Source: Phycisphaerales bacterium (GTDB lineage Bacteria > Planctomycetota > UBA1135 > UBA2386). From it: DNA of 64,000 bases. The stretch's first letter is position 1. Every line of letters begins with the position of its first letter. A program made the position numbers and the translations under genes. Where the stretch lies: the NCBI GenBank assembly GCA_020247305.1, contig JADCJE010000093.1, positions 32,168 to 96,167 of the forward strand, read 5' to 3'. Below are positions 49,001 through 60,127 of the stretch, piece by piece. The notes under the pieces were generated by a model. That model was not told the DNA's origin. It made no database searches and saw nothing but the letters and a program-made list of their open reading frames with translations.

Positions 49001-49134
49001 TGCGCCGCCAGGATCGGCCGGACGTCGCGCGGGAAGTCGACGGTCCCGGACTGCGCCGGGGCCGTGGCTGCCGCCGCGAGCGCGACGGGCACGGCCAACC
49101 AGCGCCGGGACGAGCGGCGGAACGAGCGCGGCAT
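46015..49134 (-). CDS. PSD1-type protein: planctomycete cytochrome C domain + DUF1549 + DUF1553
   Basis: [99 protein letters not shown]. Confidence 0.92.
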   Translation of the reverse strand: [1039 protein letters not shown]

Positions 49135-49260
49135 CACCGCACCATAGAACGCCCGGTCGATCGCGCCACGGCTGCGACCGCAGGCACGAAGTCGTGACGA
49201 TTCGCGGGCGGCGCCGCGGTGGTTCGCCCGTCGCCTCGCGGCGCGTATGCTGCTGCGCCC

Positions 49261-49701
49261 GTGTTCGCGATCCTTCCCTCCCTCGGCTGGCAGGAGATGT
49301 TCCTGCTCGGCCTGCTCGGGCTGCTGCTCTACGGCCGCAACCTGCCGCAGGCCGGCAAGACGCTCGGCCGCTACGTCGCGCAGTTCCGCCGCGGCTTCCA
49401 GGAGTTCAAGGACCAGATGGATCGCGACGAGACGGTGCGCGAGATGCGCAAGACGATCGACGACACCAAGCGCGAGATGCAGCGCGCGACGGCCGTGCCG
49501 CAGGCGATCACCAACCCGGCGCACGCGATGCGGACGTTCGCGCAGGATGCGCTCGCCGCGCCGGTCGATGGGCCGTCGGAAGCAGCCAACGCCGCCGAGG
49601 ACGTCGCCGACGAGCCGCCGCCGCCGGCTTCGCCGTCGGCGCCAGCCGACAAGGATCCGTACGCCGATCGCCGGGAAGACCAAGGCGGCCAGCCGGCGTG
49701 A
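49261..49701 (+). CDS. TatA/TatB-like twin-arginine translocase component
   Basis: LGWQEMFLLGLLGLLLYGRNLPQAGKTLGRYVAQFRRGFQEFKDQ; GTG start. Confidence 0.75.
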   Translation: MFAILPSLGWQEMFLLGLLGLLLYGRNLPQAGKTLGRYVAQFRRGFQEFKDQMDRDETVREMRKTIDDTKREMQRATAVPQAITNPAHAMRTFAQDALAAPVDGPSEAANAAEDVADEPPPPASPSAPADKDPYADRREDQGGQPA

Positions 49702-49761
49702 GCGCCTACCGGCGCGTTGCGCTGCCGGGGTCCATGGCGCCGGACACGGCGCACGCGCACG

Positions 49762-50442
49762 TCACTTCTTCGGCGGATTGGGCGGCGTCGACGCAGCCGG
49801 CGCAGCAGGGCTGGCGGGCGCAGGAGCCGGCGCGGGCTTCCTGACCCCGGTGGAGATCGCCGCCTCGCCCGCATCGAAGATGCTCATCCAGTCGGAGCCC
49901 AAGGCGCCGCCGCCACCACCGCCCGCCGCTGCCTTGGCCGAGCGCTTGCTGGCCGCGGTTTCGCGACGCTTCGACTCGCCCGCTTCCCATTCCTTGTAGT
50001 CCTTGAACAGCTCGCCGAGGACCTTCTTGTTCTCGCTGATCAAGCCGACGTACGGGAACAGCTCGCAGTTGTGTTCCTTCTGGATCTTCTGCAGCTGCTC
50101 GAACGGCAACATCACGGGCATCGCCACGCAGATGATGTCGCCGAAGAGGTCGAGCGGCACCAGTGTGTGCTGGAAGAGCAGCTCCTTGGGCAGACGGTTC
50201 TTCGCCTCTTCGGTGATCGAGAAACTGCCCGCCAGCAGGTATGGCAGGTTGAAGTGCTCCGTCACCAGCTTGGCGAGGTCCCAGTCGGTGATGTGGCCGC
50301 CGCCCACGAGCGTGGCGACGAACGACTCTCCCTGGGTGTCGCTGGCGTACAGAGCATCGGTGATCACCTCACTGGAGACGACGTTGCGCTCCGTGAGGAT
50401 CTCGGCCAGGCGCACGGCCGTGAGCTTCTCGATGCCCTTCAC
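49762..50442 (-). CDS. Orphan GspE/MshEN-domain-like protein with a Pro/Ala-rich tail
   Basis: LAEILTERNVVSSEVITDALYASDTQGESFVATLVGGGHITDWDLAKLVTEHFNLPYL resembles the MshEN (GspE N-terminal) fold; no ATPase domain follows. Confidence 0.65.
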   Translation of the reverse strand: MKGIEKLTAVRLAEILTERNVVSSEVITDALYASDTQGESFVATLVGGGHITDWDLAKLVTEHFNLPYLLAGSFSITEEAKNRLPKELLFQHTLVPLDLFGDIICVAMPVMLPFEQLQKIQKEHNCELFPYVGLISENKKVLGELFKDYKEWEAGESKRRETAASKRSAKAAAGGGGGGALGSDWMSIFDAGEAAISTGVRKPAPAPAPASPAAPAASTPPNPPKK

Positions 50443-50582
50443 GCCGTTCGCATCGGAACATCCCTGGTGTCGGCTTTAGCGGCATTTGCGCCGGCGCTTG
50501 CGAAGCGCTCGGGAATTTCGCCAGCCGACGGAGCGCCACGGGCCGGTCCTTGCCGGAGCCGCGAAGAAACTGCCGGCACGGC

Positions 50583-52085
50583 TCAGGCGTACTCAGCGAA
50601 TGTCACGATCGCATGGACGGCGAGCACGATCGCCATCGCCGCGACGATCGCGCGGTCGACCGCCTCGCCGACGTCGGCGCTCGAACGCTTGGGGCCGATG
50701 CCGAGGTGCCACGACGCGACGGCTACCAACAGGCCGGACAGCGCCGCCTTGCCGACGACGACGACGGCGTCCCGACCGGTCAGCGCCGCGAGCCAGGGGT
50801 GCACGAAGCCGCCAGCGGTCGTGCCCGAGGCGGCGGCGGCCGCCGCCATCGCGGCGAAGCTGGCCGCGACGCACGCCGCGAAGGTCGCGACGGGCATGCC
50901 GATCGCCATCGCCCAGACCATCGGCGTCAACAGCAGGTCGGCCGGCCGCGCCCCCATCATCTGTAGCGCCGCGATCTGGTTGGTGCGCTTCATGGCGCCA
51001 AGGCGCGCCGTCGCGCCGGCGACGACGCGGGCGCAGAAGAAGAAGCCGGCGAGCAGCGGCACGAGCACGGCGAGCGCGACCTTGCCGGTGCCGGTCAGCA
51101 GCGCCGATTCCATGCCGCCGTGCAGCGGGTTGTTCTGCAGCGCGAAGAACGTCGCCAGGCCGCCGAGCACGCCGCCGCCGAGCGCCACGAACGGCGCCGG
51201 CTCGACGCATGCGCGCCAGGTCGCCCGCGCCGTCTCGGCGAGTTCGAACGGCGGCAGCCGGCGCACCGCTTCGAGGAGCGACTCGCCGAATGCGGCAGCC
51301 TGAAGCAGCAGTGTGCGCACGCCGTGCAGCGCCTCGGAGGCCGCGACGGGGCCGTCGCCCGGCGCGGCCGCCGTGTCGGCTGCGGTCGGTTCGTAGCCCG
51401 GGCCTTCGAGGCGCAACGTGCGACGGCCGCGGTCGAGCACCAGCACGCCGTCGAGCGTGCCCGCGAACGCCGGCAGGTCGTGCGTGACGACGAGCGTCGT
51501 GCGCTGCCGATCCTGGTCGTGCGCCTGCCGCAGCAGCGCGGCGATGGTGCGCGCGCCGGCGGGGTCGAGGCCGGCGGTCGGTTCGTCGCACAGCAAGAGC
51601 CGCGGCGACGACGCCAGCGCACGCGCGACGGCGAGGCGCTTGCGCATGCCGCCGGACAGCCGCGCGGTCTCGTCAGGCGCATGGTCGAGACCGACGACGG
51701 CGAGCAGGCCGGCGGCCAGCAGCGGCGAACGATCCGCCTGCCGCAGCGCCAGCTCGACGTTGGCGCGCGGCGAGCGTTCGTCGAGCAGGCCTTCGTCCTG
51801 CAGGATGGCGGCGACGTCGCCGCGCAGCGCCGCCGGGAAGCCGTTGGCCAACGACTGGCCGAGCACGACGAGGTCGCCGGTCACGCGGGGCGCGGGTTCG
51901 CGCGGCTCGACGAGGCCGGCGAGCAGGCGCAGCACCGACGACTTGCCGCCGCCAGACGCGCCGACGAAGGCGTAGAAGCCGTGCGTCGGCAGCGCGAGGT
52001 CGACGCCGTGCAGCAGGGTCTCCTCGCGGCCGGCGCGCCGGTGCGCGAGGCCGAAGCCGGCGAAGGTGATCGCCGCGTCGGTCAC
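50583..52085 (-). CDS. Single-chain ABC transporter: MlaF-like ATPase fused to MlaE-like permease
   Basis: N-terminal GASGGGKSS, LSGGMRKRLAVARALASSPRLLLCDEPTAGLDP; C-terminal MlaE-like permease (VPLLAGFFFCARVVAGATARLGAMKRTNQIAALQMMG). GTG start overlaps the MCE stop. Confidence 0.85.
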   Translation of the reverse strand: MTDAAITFAGFGLAHRRAGREETLLHGVDLALPTHGFYAFVGASGGGKSSVLRLLAGLVEPREPAPRVTGDLVVLGQSLANGFPAALRGDVAAILQDEGLLDERSPRANVELALRQADRSPLLAAGLLAVVGLDHAPDETARLSGGMRKRLAVARALASSPRLLLCDEPTAGLDPAGARTIAALLRQAHDQDRQRTTLVVTHDLPAFAGTLDGVLVLDRGRRTLRLEGPGYEPTAADTAAAPGDGPVAASEALHGVRTLLLQAAAFGESLLEAVRRLPPFELAETARATWRACVEPAPFVALGGGVLGGLATFFALQNNPLHGGMESALLTGTGKVALAVLVPLLAGFFFCARVVAGATARLGAMKRTNQIAALQMMGARPADLLLTPMVWAMAIGMPVATFAACVAASFAAMAAAAAASGTTAGGFVHPWLAALTGRDAVVVVGKAALSGLLVAVASWHLGIGPKRSSADVGEAVDRAIVAAMAIVLAVHAIVTFAEYA

Positions 52086-53587
52086 AGGCCTTGCGGCCGC
52101 AGTTCGGCCGGGACGCGATGCAGCCACACGACGCTGGCGAGCGACGCCGCGCCATCGCCGACGGCGGTGCGGTCGTCGGCGACGACGACGCCGCGCGCCT
52201 TGCCATCGCCGACGAACACGCCGCCGAGCGCTTCGGGCTGCGCCGTCGTGCTGCCGAGGGGGATCGGGGCGAGCGGCGCGCCGTCCGGACCGACGAGACG
52301 CACGACACCTGGCGCCTGGGGCGCGACGAGATCGACCGCAAACGCGAGCCGGTCCGCCGCCGTGCCGACGAGGTCCGGCGGCGCGCTGTCGAGCACGAGC
52401 GCGGCGAGGTCGCTGTCGTCGGCGTCGACCCAGACGCGGCCGGCGCGCAGCACGGCGCCACCCGGCAGCACGACCTTGATCTGCTCGTCGGCGATCTCGG
52501 GCGCGCCGTAGCCGTCCGACTCGGTGTAGCTGGCGTCGACGAGGCTGCGCGCGGTGATCACGACGGCGCGGCCGCTGCGGTCGACGTACAAGAGGCCGTT
52601 GCCCGCGCGCTGGATCTCGTCGTCGGGCGTGAACGTGTCGCGCTCGACGGCCGAGTAGACGACGCGCACGACCACGATGCCGTCCGCGGGCGCCGGCGCC
52701 GCGGGCGTCGGCTTGCCGGCCTTGACGGCGGCCGCCGGCACCGGCGGCAGTTCGACGTCGGGGCGGCTCGGCGCGGCAGCGACGCGGAAGCCGTCGGGGG
52801 CGAGGCTGCCCTGCCCCGGCTCGGCGTGGTAGCCGACGAATGGCGACAGCAGCGACGCCGCGTCCTGCACCGTGAAGCCCGACAGCAGCGCGCCGCTCAA
52901 TTGCGGCCGCGCGATCCAGAACAACGCCTTGTCGGTGACGGTCGCGCGGTGTTCGCGGGCGATGCGCAGCGCGACCTCGACGTGGCTGCCGTCCGTGGCG
53001 AGCGCGATGCGGCGCACGTCGCCGACGTCGACGCCGCGGTGCACGACGCGCGAACCGGGGCGCAGGCCGTGGTTCTCCGGCGCGAGCAGCGTCATCAGCA
53101 GGTCGCCGTGCGCGGGCGGCTCCAGGCTCTCGTCGTCGACGTCGACGGGCGGCCGTTCGCGGCCCGCAACGAGGCTGCCGGGCGGCAGCGGCGTGCCGCG
53201 CGGGCTCGGCGTGGCGAACGCGACGTAGGCGTCGCGCACCAGCGTGTCGAGGCCGGACAGGCCGTCGGTCAGGCCGCCAAAGCGCGGCGTCACGATCCAG
53301 AAGGCGCTGCCGACGCAGGCGTTGGCGGCGGCGGCGGGATCGAGCAGGACCTGCACGACGGCCTTGTCGCCGTCGGGCGAGAGCGCAACCGACCGCACCG
53401 CGCCGACGTCGACGCCGCGGTGGCGTACGACGGCGCCGGGGCGCAGGCCGCGCGCCTCGCGGAACTCGACCTGCAGCGGCACGCCTGGGCGATCGTCGAG
53501 GTTGCGCAGCGTCCGCTGCAGCCAGAGGGCGCCCAGCACGGCGCCCAGCAGCGTCATCAGACCGAGCAGGTAGCGGAGGCCGTGCAT
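52082..53587 (-). CDS. MCE-domain (MlaD/PqiB-like, two repeats) protein with an extra C-terminal domain
   Basis: VEFREARGLRPGAVVRHRGVDVGAVRSVAL and LLAPENHGLRPGSRVVHRGVDVGDVRRIAL are MCE cores; N-terminal TM. Confidence 0.85.
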   Translation of the reverse strand: MHGLRYLLGLMTLLGAVLGALWLQRTLRNLDDRPGVPLQVEFREARGLRPGAVVRHRGVDVGAVRSVALSPDGDKAVVQVLLDPAAAANACVGSAFWIVTPRFGGLTDGLSGLDTLVRDAYVAFATPSPRGTPLPPGSLVAGRERPPVDVDDESLEPPAHGDLLMTLLAPENHGLRPGSRVVHRGVDVGDVRRIALATDGSHVEVALRIAREHRATVTDKALFWIARPQLSGALLSGFTVQDAASLLSPFVGYHAEPGQGSLAPDGFRVAAAPSRPDVELPPVPAAAVKAGKPTPAAPAPADGIVVVRVVYSAVERDTFTPDDEIQRAGNGLLYVDRSGRAVVITARSLVDASYTESDGYGAPEIADEQIKVVLPGGAVLRAGRVWVDADDSDLAALVLDSAPPDLVGTAADRLAFAVDLVAPQAPGVVRLVGPDGAPLAPIPLGSTTAQPEALGGVFVGDGKARGVVVADDRTAVGDGAASLASVVWLHRVPAELRPQGL

Positions 53588-53785
53588 CGTGCGGTCGTCC
53601 CAGTGGCCGTTCTTGCGGGGGAAGTCGTCCGGTATTTGCCCGACGACGCCGGCTGGCGCCGTCGGACCCGCGTTGCTGCAGAGCGGCGGCCGCAGGCAGG
53701 CGGTGGAGCCTCGGCCTGCGGCGTCGCCCGCGCCGCGGCAGCCTCGGCCACCGGCGCGCGGGCCGCCACCGTCACCGAACGAACG

Positions 53786-56537
<2,752 letters not shown>

Positions 56538-56548
56538 TTGGTTCCGGA

Positions 56549-57643
56549 TCAGGCGCCGCTGATCGGCATGACGACGTAGGTGAAGCACTCGCCGAGCGTG
56601 AACTTCGCCGGCATCGAGTCGTCCGACATGTCCAGCCGCACGGTGTCGAGCTGGCAGACGCGCATGGCTTCGAGGATGAAGTCGGGGTTGAAGTTGATGC
56701 TGCCGCCGGCGCCGCGCACCACGGCGTCGATGGCGACGTCAGCGCGGCCGCGGCTGGAGTTGTCGGCGGTCATGCGCAGCGACTGCTGGCCGACCTCGAA
56801 GCGCACCATGCGTATGTCCGAGGCGCACAGGATCGCCACGCGGCGCAGGGCGCCCTCGAGCACGGACTTCTGCAGCTCGACGGTGGTGTCCGCCGACTTC
56901 GGCAACACGCCTTCGTAGTCCGGGAAGCGCGTCTCCAGCAGCTGGCTGACCAGCTGGGTCTTGCCGGTGGCGAACACGATCTGCTTGTCGCCGACCTCGA
57001 TGCGCAGCGTGTCCTTGCTGCCTTCGCCGAGCGCACGGCTCAGGGTGTTGAGGGCGCGCAGCGGCACCACGGCCTTGAACTCGGCCTTGGCGTCGGTGTT
57101 GGCGTAACTGATGGCGAGCCGGCGGCCATCGGTCGCCACCATGCGCACCGTGCCGGCGCTGGCGTCGATCAGGACGCCGTTGATGGCGTAGCGGGTCTCC
57201 TCGCGGGCGGCGGCGAAGGCGGTCTCCTGGACCATGCGGAGGACCTGCCCGGCCTCGATGTCGAGGCGCTTGCCGCCCTTGACCAGGGCTTCGTCCGGGA
57301 ACTGCGCTGGATCCTCGCCCAGCAGCACGAACGAGCCGCCGCCGCTCTCGATGCGGCAGCGCTGCTCGGCGCTCTCCAGGGTGACCGTCGGATCGCTCAG
57401 CTCGCGCAACAGCGCGGCCGTCTCGCGGGCCGGCAGGAGCACCGAGCCCTTCCTGCTGACCTTGACCGAGTCGAGGTCGACGCGCGCCGCCATCTCCAGA
57501 TCGGTGCCGAACAGGGTGATGCCGTCGTCCGTCGTGCGCACCAGCAGGTTCTGCAGGATCGGCTTCGCGGTCTTCACCGGGACGACGGAGGACACGACGT
57601 TCACGGCCTCCTGCAGGGCCATGCGGTCACAGAGGATCTTCAT
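56549..57643 (-). CDS. dnaN: DNA polymerase III subunit beta (sliding clamp)
   Basis: MKILCDRMALQEAVNVVSSVVPVKTAKPILQNLLV...; C-terminal YVVMPISGA. Confidence 0.97.
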   Translation of the reverse strand: MKILCDRMALQEAVNVVSSVVPVKTAKPILQNLLVRTTDDGITLFGTDLEMAARVDLDSVKVSRKGSVLLPARETAALLRELSDPTVTLESAEQRCRIESGGGSFVLLGEDPAQFPDEALVKGGKRLDIEAGQVLRMVQETAFAAAREETRYAINGVLIDASAGTVRMVATDGRRLAISYANTDAKAEFKAVVPLRALNTLSRALGEGSKDTLRIEVGDKQIVFATGKTQLVSQLLETRFPDYEGVLPKSADTTVELQKSVLEGALRRVAILCASDIRMVRFEVGQQSLRMTADNSSRGRADVAIDAVVRGAGGSINFNPDFILEAMRVCQLDTVRLDMSDDSMPAKFTLGECFTYVVMPISGA

Positions 57644-57927
57644 CGGGAGCGTTCGACGGATCGCGGTTCGGGGGGTGGCGACAGCGCGGCGCTGGCTGCT
57701 CGGTGCGCGCGACACGGTGATGGGATCAGAGAGAGAAAACCTCTCTCTTCCATCATCATCCGTGCCGTCACGAGTCCTGGAAGGGTAGCGACGGAAACCC
57801 CGCCGATCGAAGGGAATGGCGGGTTTCTCGCCGATCTTCGCATCTGGACAACGCGGCGGAAAACTCGTCGGACGGACTCGACATGTTCTTCGCCACCGCG
57901 GTGGTCCGCCGCCCCAGGTCGGCGGCT

Positions 57928-57953
57928 GCGGAGAGTCCTGCACGACTCTCCGC
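57928..57953. repeat. Strong hairpin GCGGAGAGTC-CTGCAC-GACTCTCCGC in the dnaA-dnaN gap
   Basis: Perfect 10-bp inverted repeat, 6-nt loop. Confidence 0.7.
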
Positions 57954-58223
57954 GGAATGCCCACGAACCGTCCCAGGACACTGCACAGGTCTTTGGACGT
58001 GCGCCGACGCCGCATCTCGCGGCCGCGGACAGCCGCCGCGCCAAGCCGTCAAAAGATGGCGCGGGCGGACGTCGTCGTGATCGCTTCGCGCTGCCGCTGT
58101 GGGCACGGACGTCGGGACGCGGCGCGGCAGGAGCAGCGACCCGGCAGAGGCCAAGGAAGGCGCTCCAGGAGCGCCCACAGGCGCGGCGACCAGCGTGCCG
58201 GGGGTCTGATTGCGGTGGAGCCA

Positions 58224-58262
58224 GCAGGCTCCCAGAGCGACCCCGCAGGCTCCCAGGGCGAC
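58224..58262. repeat. Two 18-bp near-identical direct repeats GCAGGCTCCCAG(A/G)GCGAC, period 21 bp, at the 3' end of dnaA
   Basis: 17/18 identity by eye. Confidence 0.7.
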
Positions 58263-59803
58263 TACGACCGGAAGGAACGGGTCAGCAGCCGGTTGCCCAG
58301 GCCGTCGAGCAGTTCCTTGAACATCCGGTCCTTCTGGCCGCGGTCGCGGATCTTGTTGACGGCGTACAGCACCGTTGTGTGGTCGCGGTTGCCGAAGATG
58401 CGGCCGACGTCCTCGAGCGAGCTCTCGGTGTGCTCGCGCAGCAGGAACATGGCGATCTGCCGCGGCAGGCTGACGGTCTGGGTACGGCTCTTGCCGGTCA
58501 GTTCGCGGGCGGTGATGGCGAACTCCGTCGTGATCAGGGTCATGACGTCGTCGACCGACACTTGCGCGTGCCGCGCCGGCATGCCGCGGATGCAGCTCTC
58601 GGCGAGCGCCAGCGTGATCGGCTGCTCGGTGATCGCGGCGATGCCGACGACCTTGATGACGGCGCCCTCCAGCTCGCGGATGTTGGCGGTGACGCGCTCG
58701 GCCAGGAACCGCGCGACGTCCTCGCCCAGTTCGACGCCGCGGCCGGCCGCCTTGCGGCGCACGATGGCGACGCGGGTGTCGAAGCACGGCGCCTCGACCT
58801 CGGCGACGAGGCCCCACTTGAAGCGCGAGACGAGTCGTTCTTCGACCGTCGGGATCTCGACCGGCGGCCGGTCGCTCGACAGGACGATCTGCTTCTGCGC
58901 GTCGTAGAGCGCGTTGAAGGTGTGGAAGAACTCGTCCTGGGTCTTCTCCTTGTTGGCCAGGAACTGCACGTCGTCGATCACCAGCACGTCGGCGCTGCGG
59001 TAGTAGTCGCGGAACGCGTCGATCTGGTGGCTCGTGATCGCCTGGATGAAGGCGTTGGTGAAGTCCTCGCAGCTCAGGTAGAGCACGCGGGCGTTCGGAT
59101 CGCGGCGCAGCACCGTGTGGCAGATGGCCTGCAGCAGGTGCGACTTGCCCAGACCGACGTTGCCGTGGAGGAACAGCGGGTTGTAGGCACAGCCCGGGTT
59201 CTCGCCGATCGCCAGCGCCGATGCGTGCGCGAGCCGGTTGCACGGGCCGACGACGAAGCGCTCGAACGTGTAGTTGGGGTTGAGCGTCGCCGGCGATCGG
59301 CGCGGCGCGAACGCCGGCGAACCGGCCTGGCTGTGGAACTGGCCGGTGGGCACCGGTCCCCCAGCCAACTGCCCCCCAGCCAACTGCCCCCCAGCCAACT
59401 GCCCCGACGTCGGCGGCATGCGCGCGTCGCGGGTGCGCTGCAGGCGGTCGGACTCGTCCGAGGCGATCGTCGGCTGTACGAGGCGCAGGCTGTCGAAGCC
59501 GTCTTCTTCGCGGTGCGTCAGGATGATGCGGCGGCGCGGCTCGCCGAGCGCGGCGACGGCTTCCTGCAGGGTCGGCAGGAAGTTCTTCTGCAGCCAGTCG
59601 CGGACGAACTGGCTGGTGACGGAGAGTTCGATCTCCTGGTCGTCGATCCGGCGCACGTCGAGCGACCGGAACCACGTTTCGAGTTGTTCGCGGCGGACGC
59701 GGGAGCCGAGTTGCTGCAGCAACTCGCGCAAGACGATCCGGTCGCTTGCCGACGGGGCGTGGCCAGCAGTGGCCTGCGGGTCGGGAGCGGGGGCATCCAC
59801 CAT
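58262..59803 (-). CDS. dnaA: Chromosomal replication initiator protein DnaA
   Basis: NPNYTFERFVVGPCNRLAHASALAIGENPGCAYNPLFLHGNVGLGKSHLLQAI; VLVIDDVQFLANKEKTQDEFFHTFNAL; GRIFGNRDHTTVLYAVNKI. Confidence 0.97.
   Translation of the reverse strand: MVDAPAPDPQATAGHAPSASDRIVLRELLQQLGSRVRREQLETWFRSLDVRRIDDQEIELSVTSQFVRDWLQKNFLPTLQEAVAALGEPRRRIILTHREEDGFDSLRLVQPTIASDESDRLQRTRDARMPPTSGQLAGGQLAGGQLAGGPVPTGQFHSQAGSPAFAPRRSPATLNPNYTFERFVVGPCNRLAHASALAIGENPGCAYNPLFLHGNVGLGKSHLLQAICHTVLRRDPNARVLYLSCEDFTNAFIQAITSHQIDAFRDYYRSADVLVIDDVQFLANKEKTQDEFFHTFNALYDAQKQIVLSSDRPPVEIPTVEERLVSRFKWGLVAEVEAPCFDTRVAIVRRKAAGRGVELGEDVARFLAERVTANIRELEGAVIKVVGIAAITEQPITLALAESCIRGMPARHAQVSVDDVMTLITTEFAITARELTGKSRTQTVSLPRQIAMFLLREHTESSLEDVGRIFGNRDHTTVLYAVNKIRDRGQKDRMFKELLDGLGNRLLTRSFRS
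59361..59405. repeat. 15-bp tandem repeat CCAGCCAACTGCCCC x3 within dnaA
   Basis: Three exact tandem units, encoding (QLAGG)3 on the minus strand. Confidence 0.85.
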
Positions 59804-60127
59804 GGGTACTGGTCGAGCGGCTACAGGGTGCAGGGAGGGACCCGTTGCGAGCTACGAGACGACCGTACGCCGACTGCGGGGGGCAGCGCGAGACGGAGGC
59901 AGGTGGGCTGGCGCAGGGAGAGAGAGGGCGTCCGCGACGGCTAGGCATCCGTGGCGTGCGCCTGCGACTGACCGGAGTTTTCTTAGCGGTGTCATGCGAC
60001 CTTGCAAGAGCGTGCTGCACAACTTTGCGCAACCGCTTCACACCGTCTTCCACTTCGCTTCCGGCGCGTTCCGCGCTCGCCTGCGCAGGACAACCACTTC
60101 GGCGCGCGCCTGTCGCCGCAACGGGCC

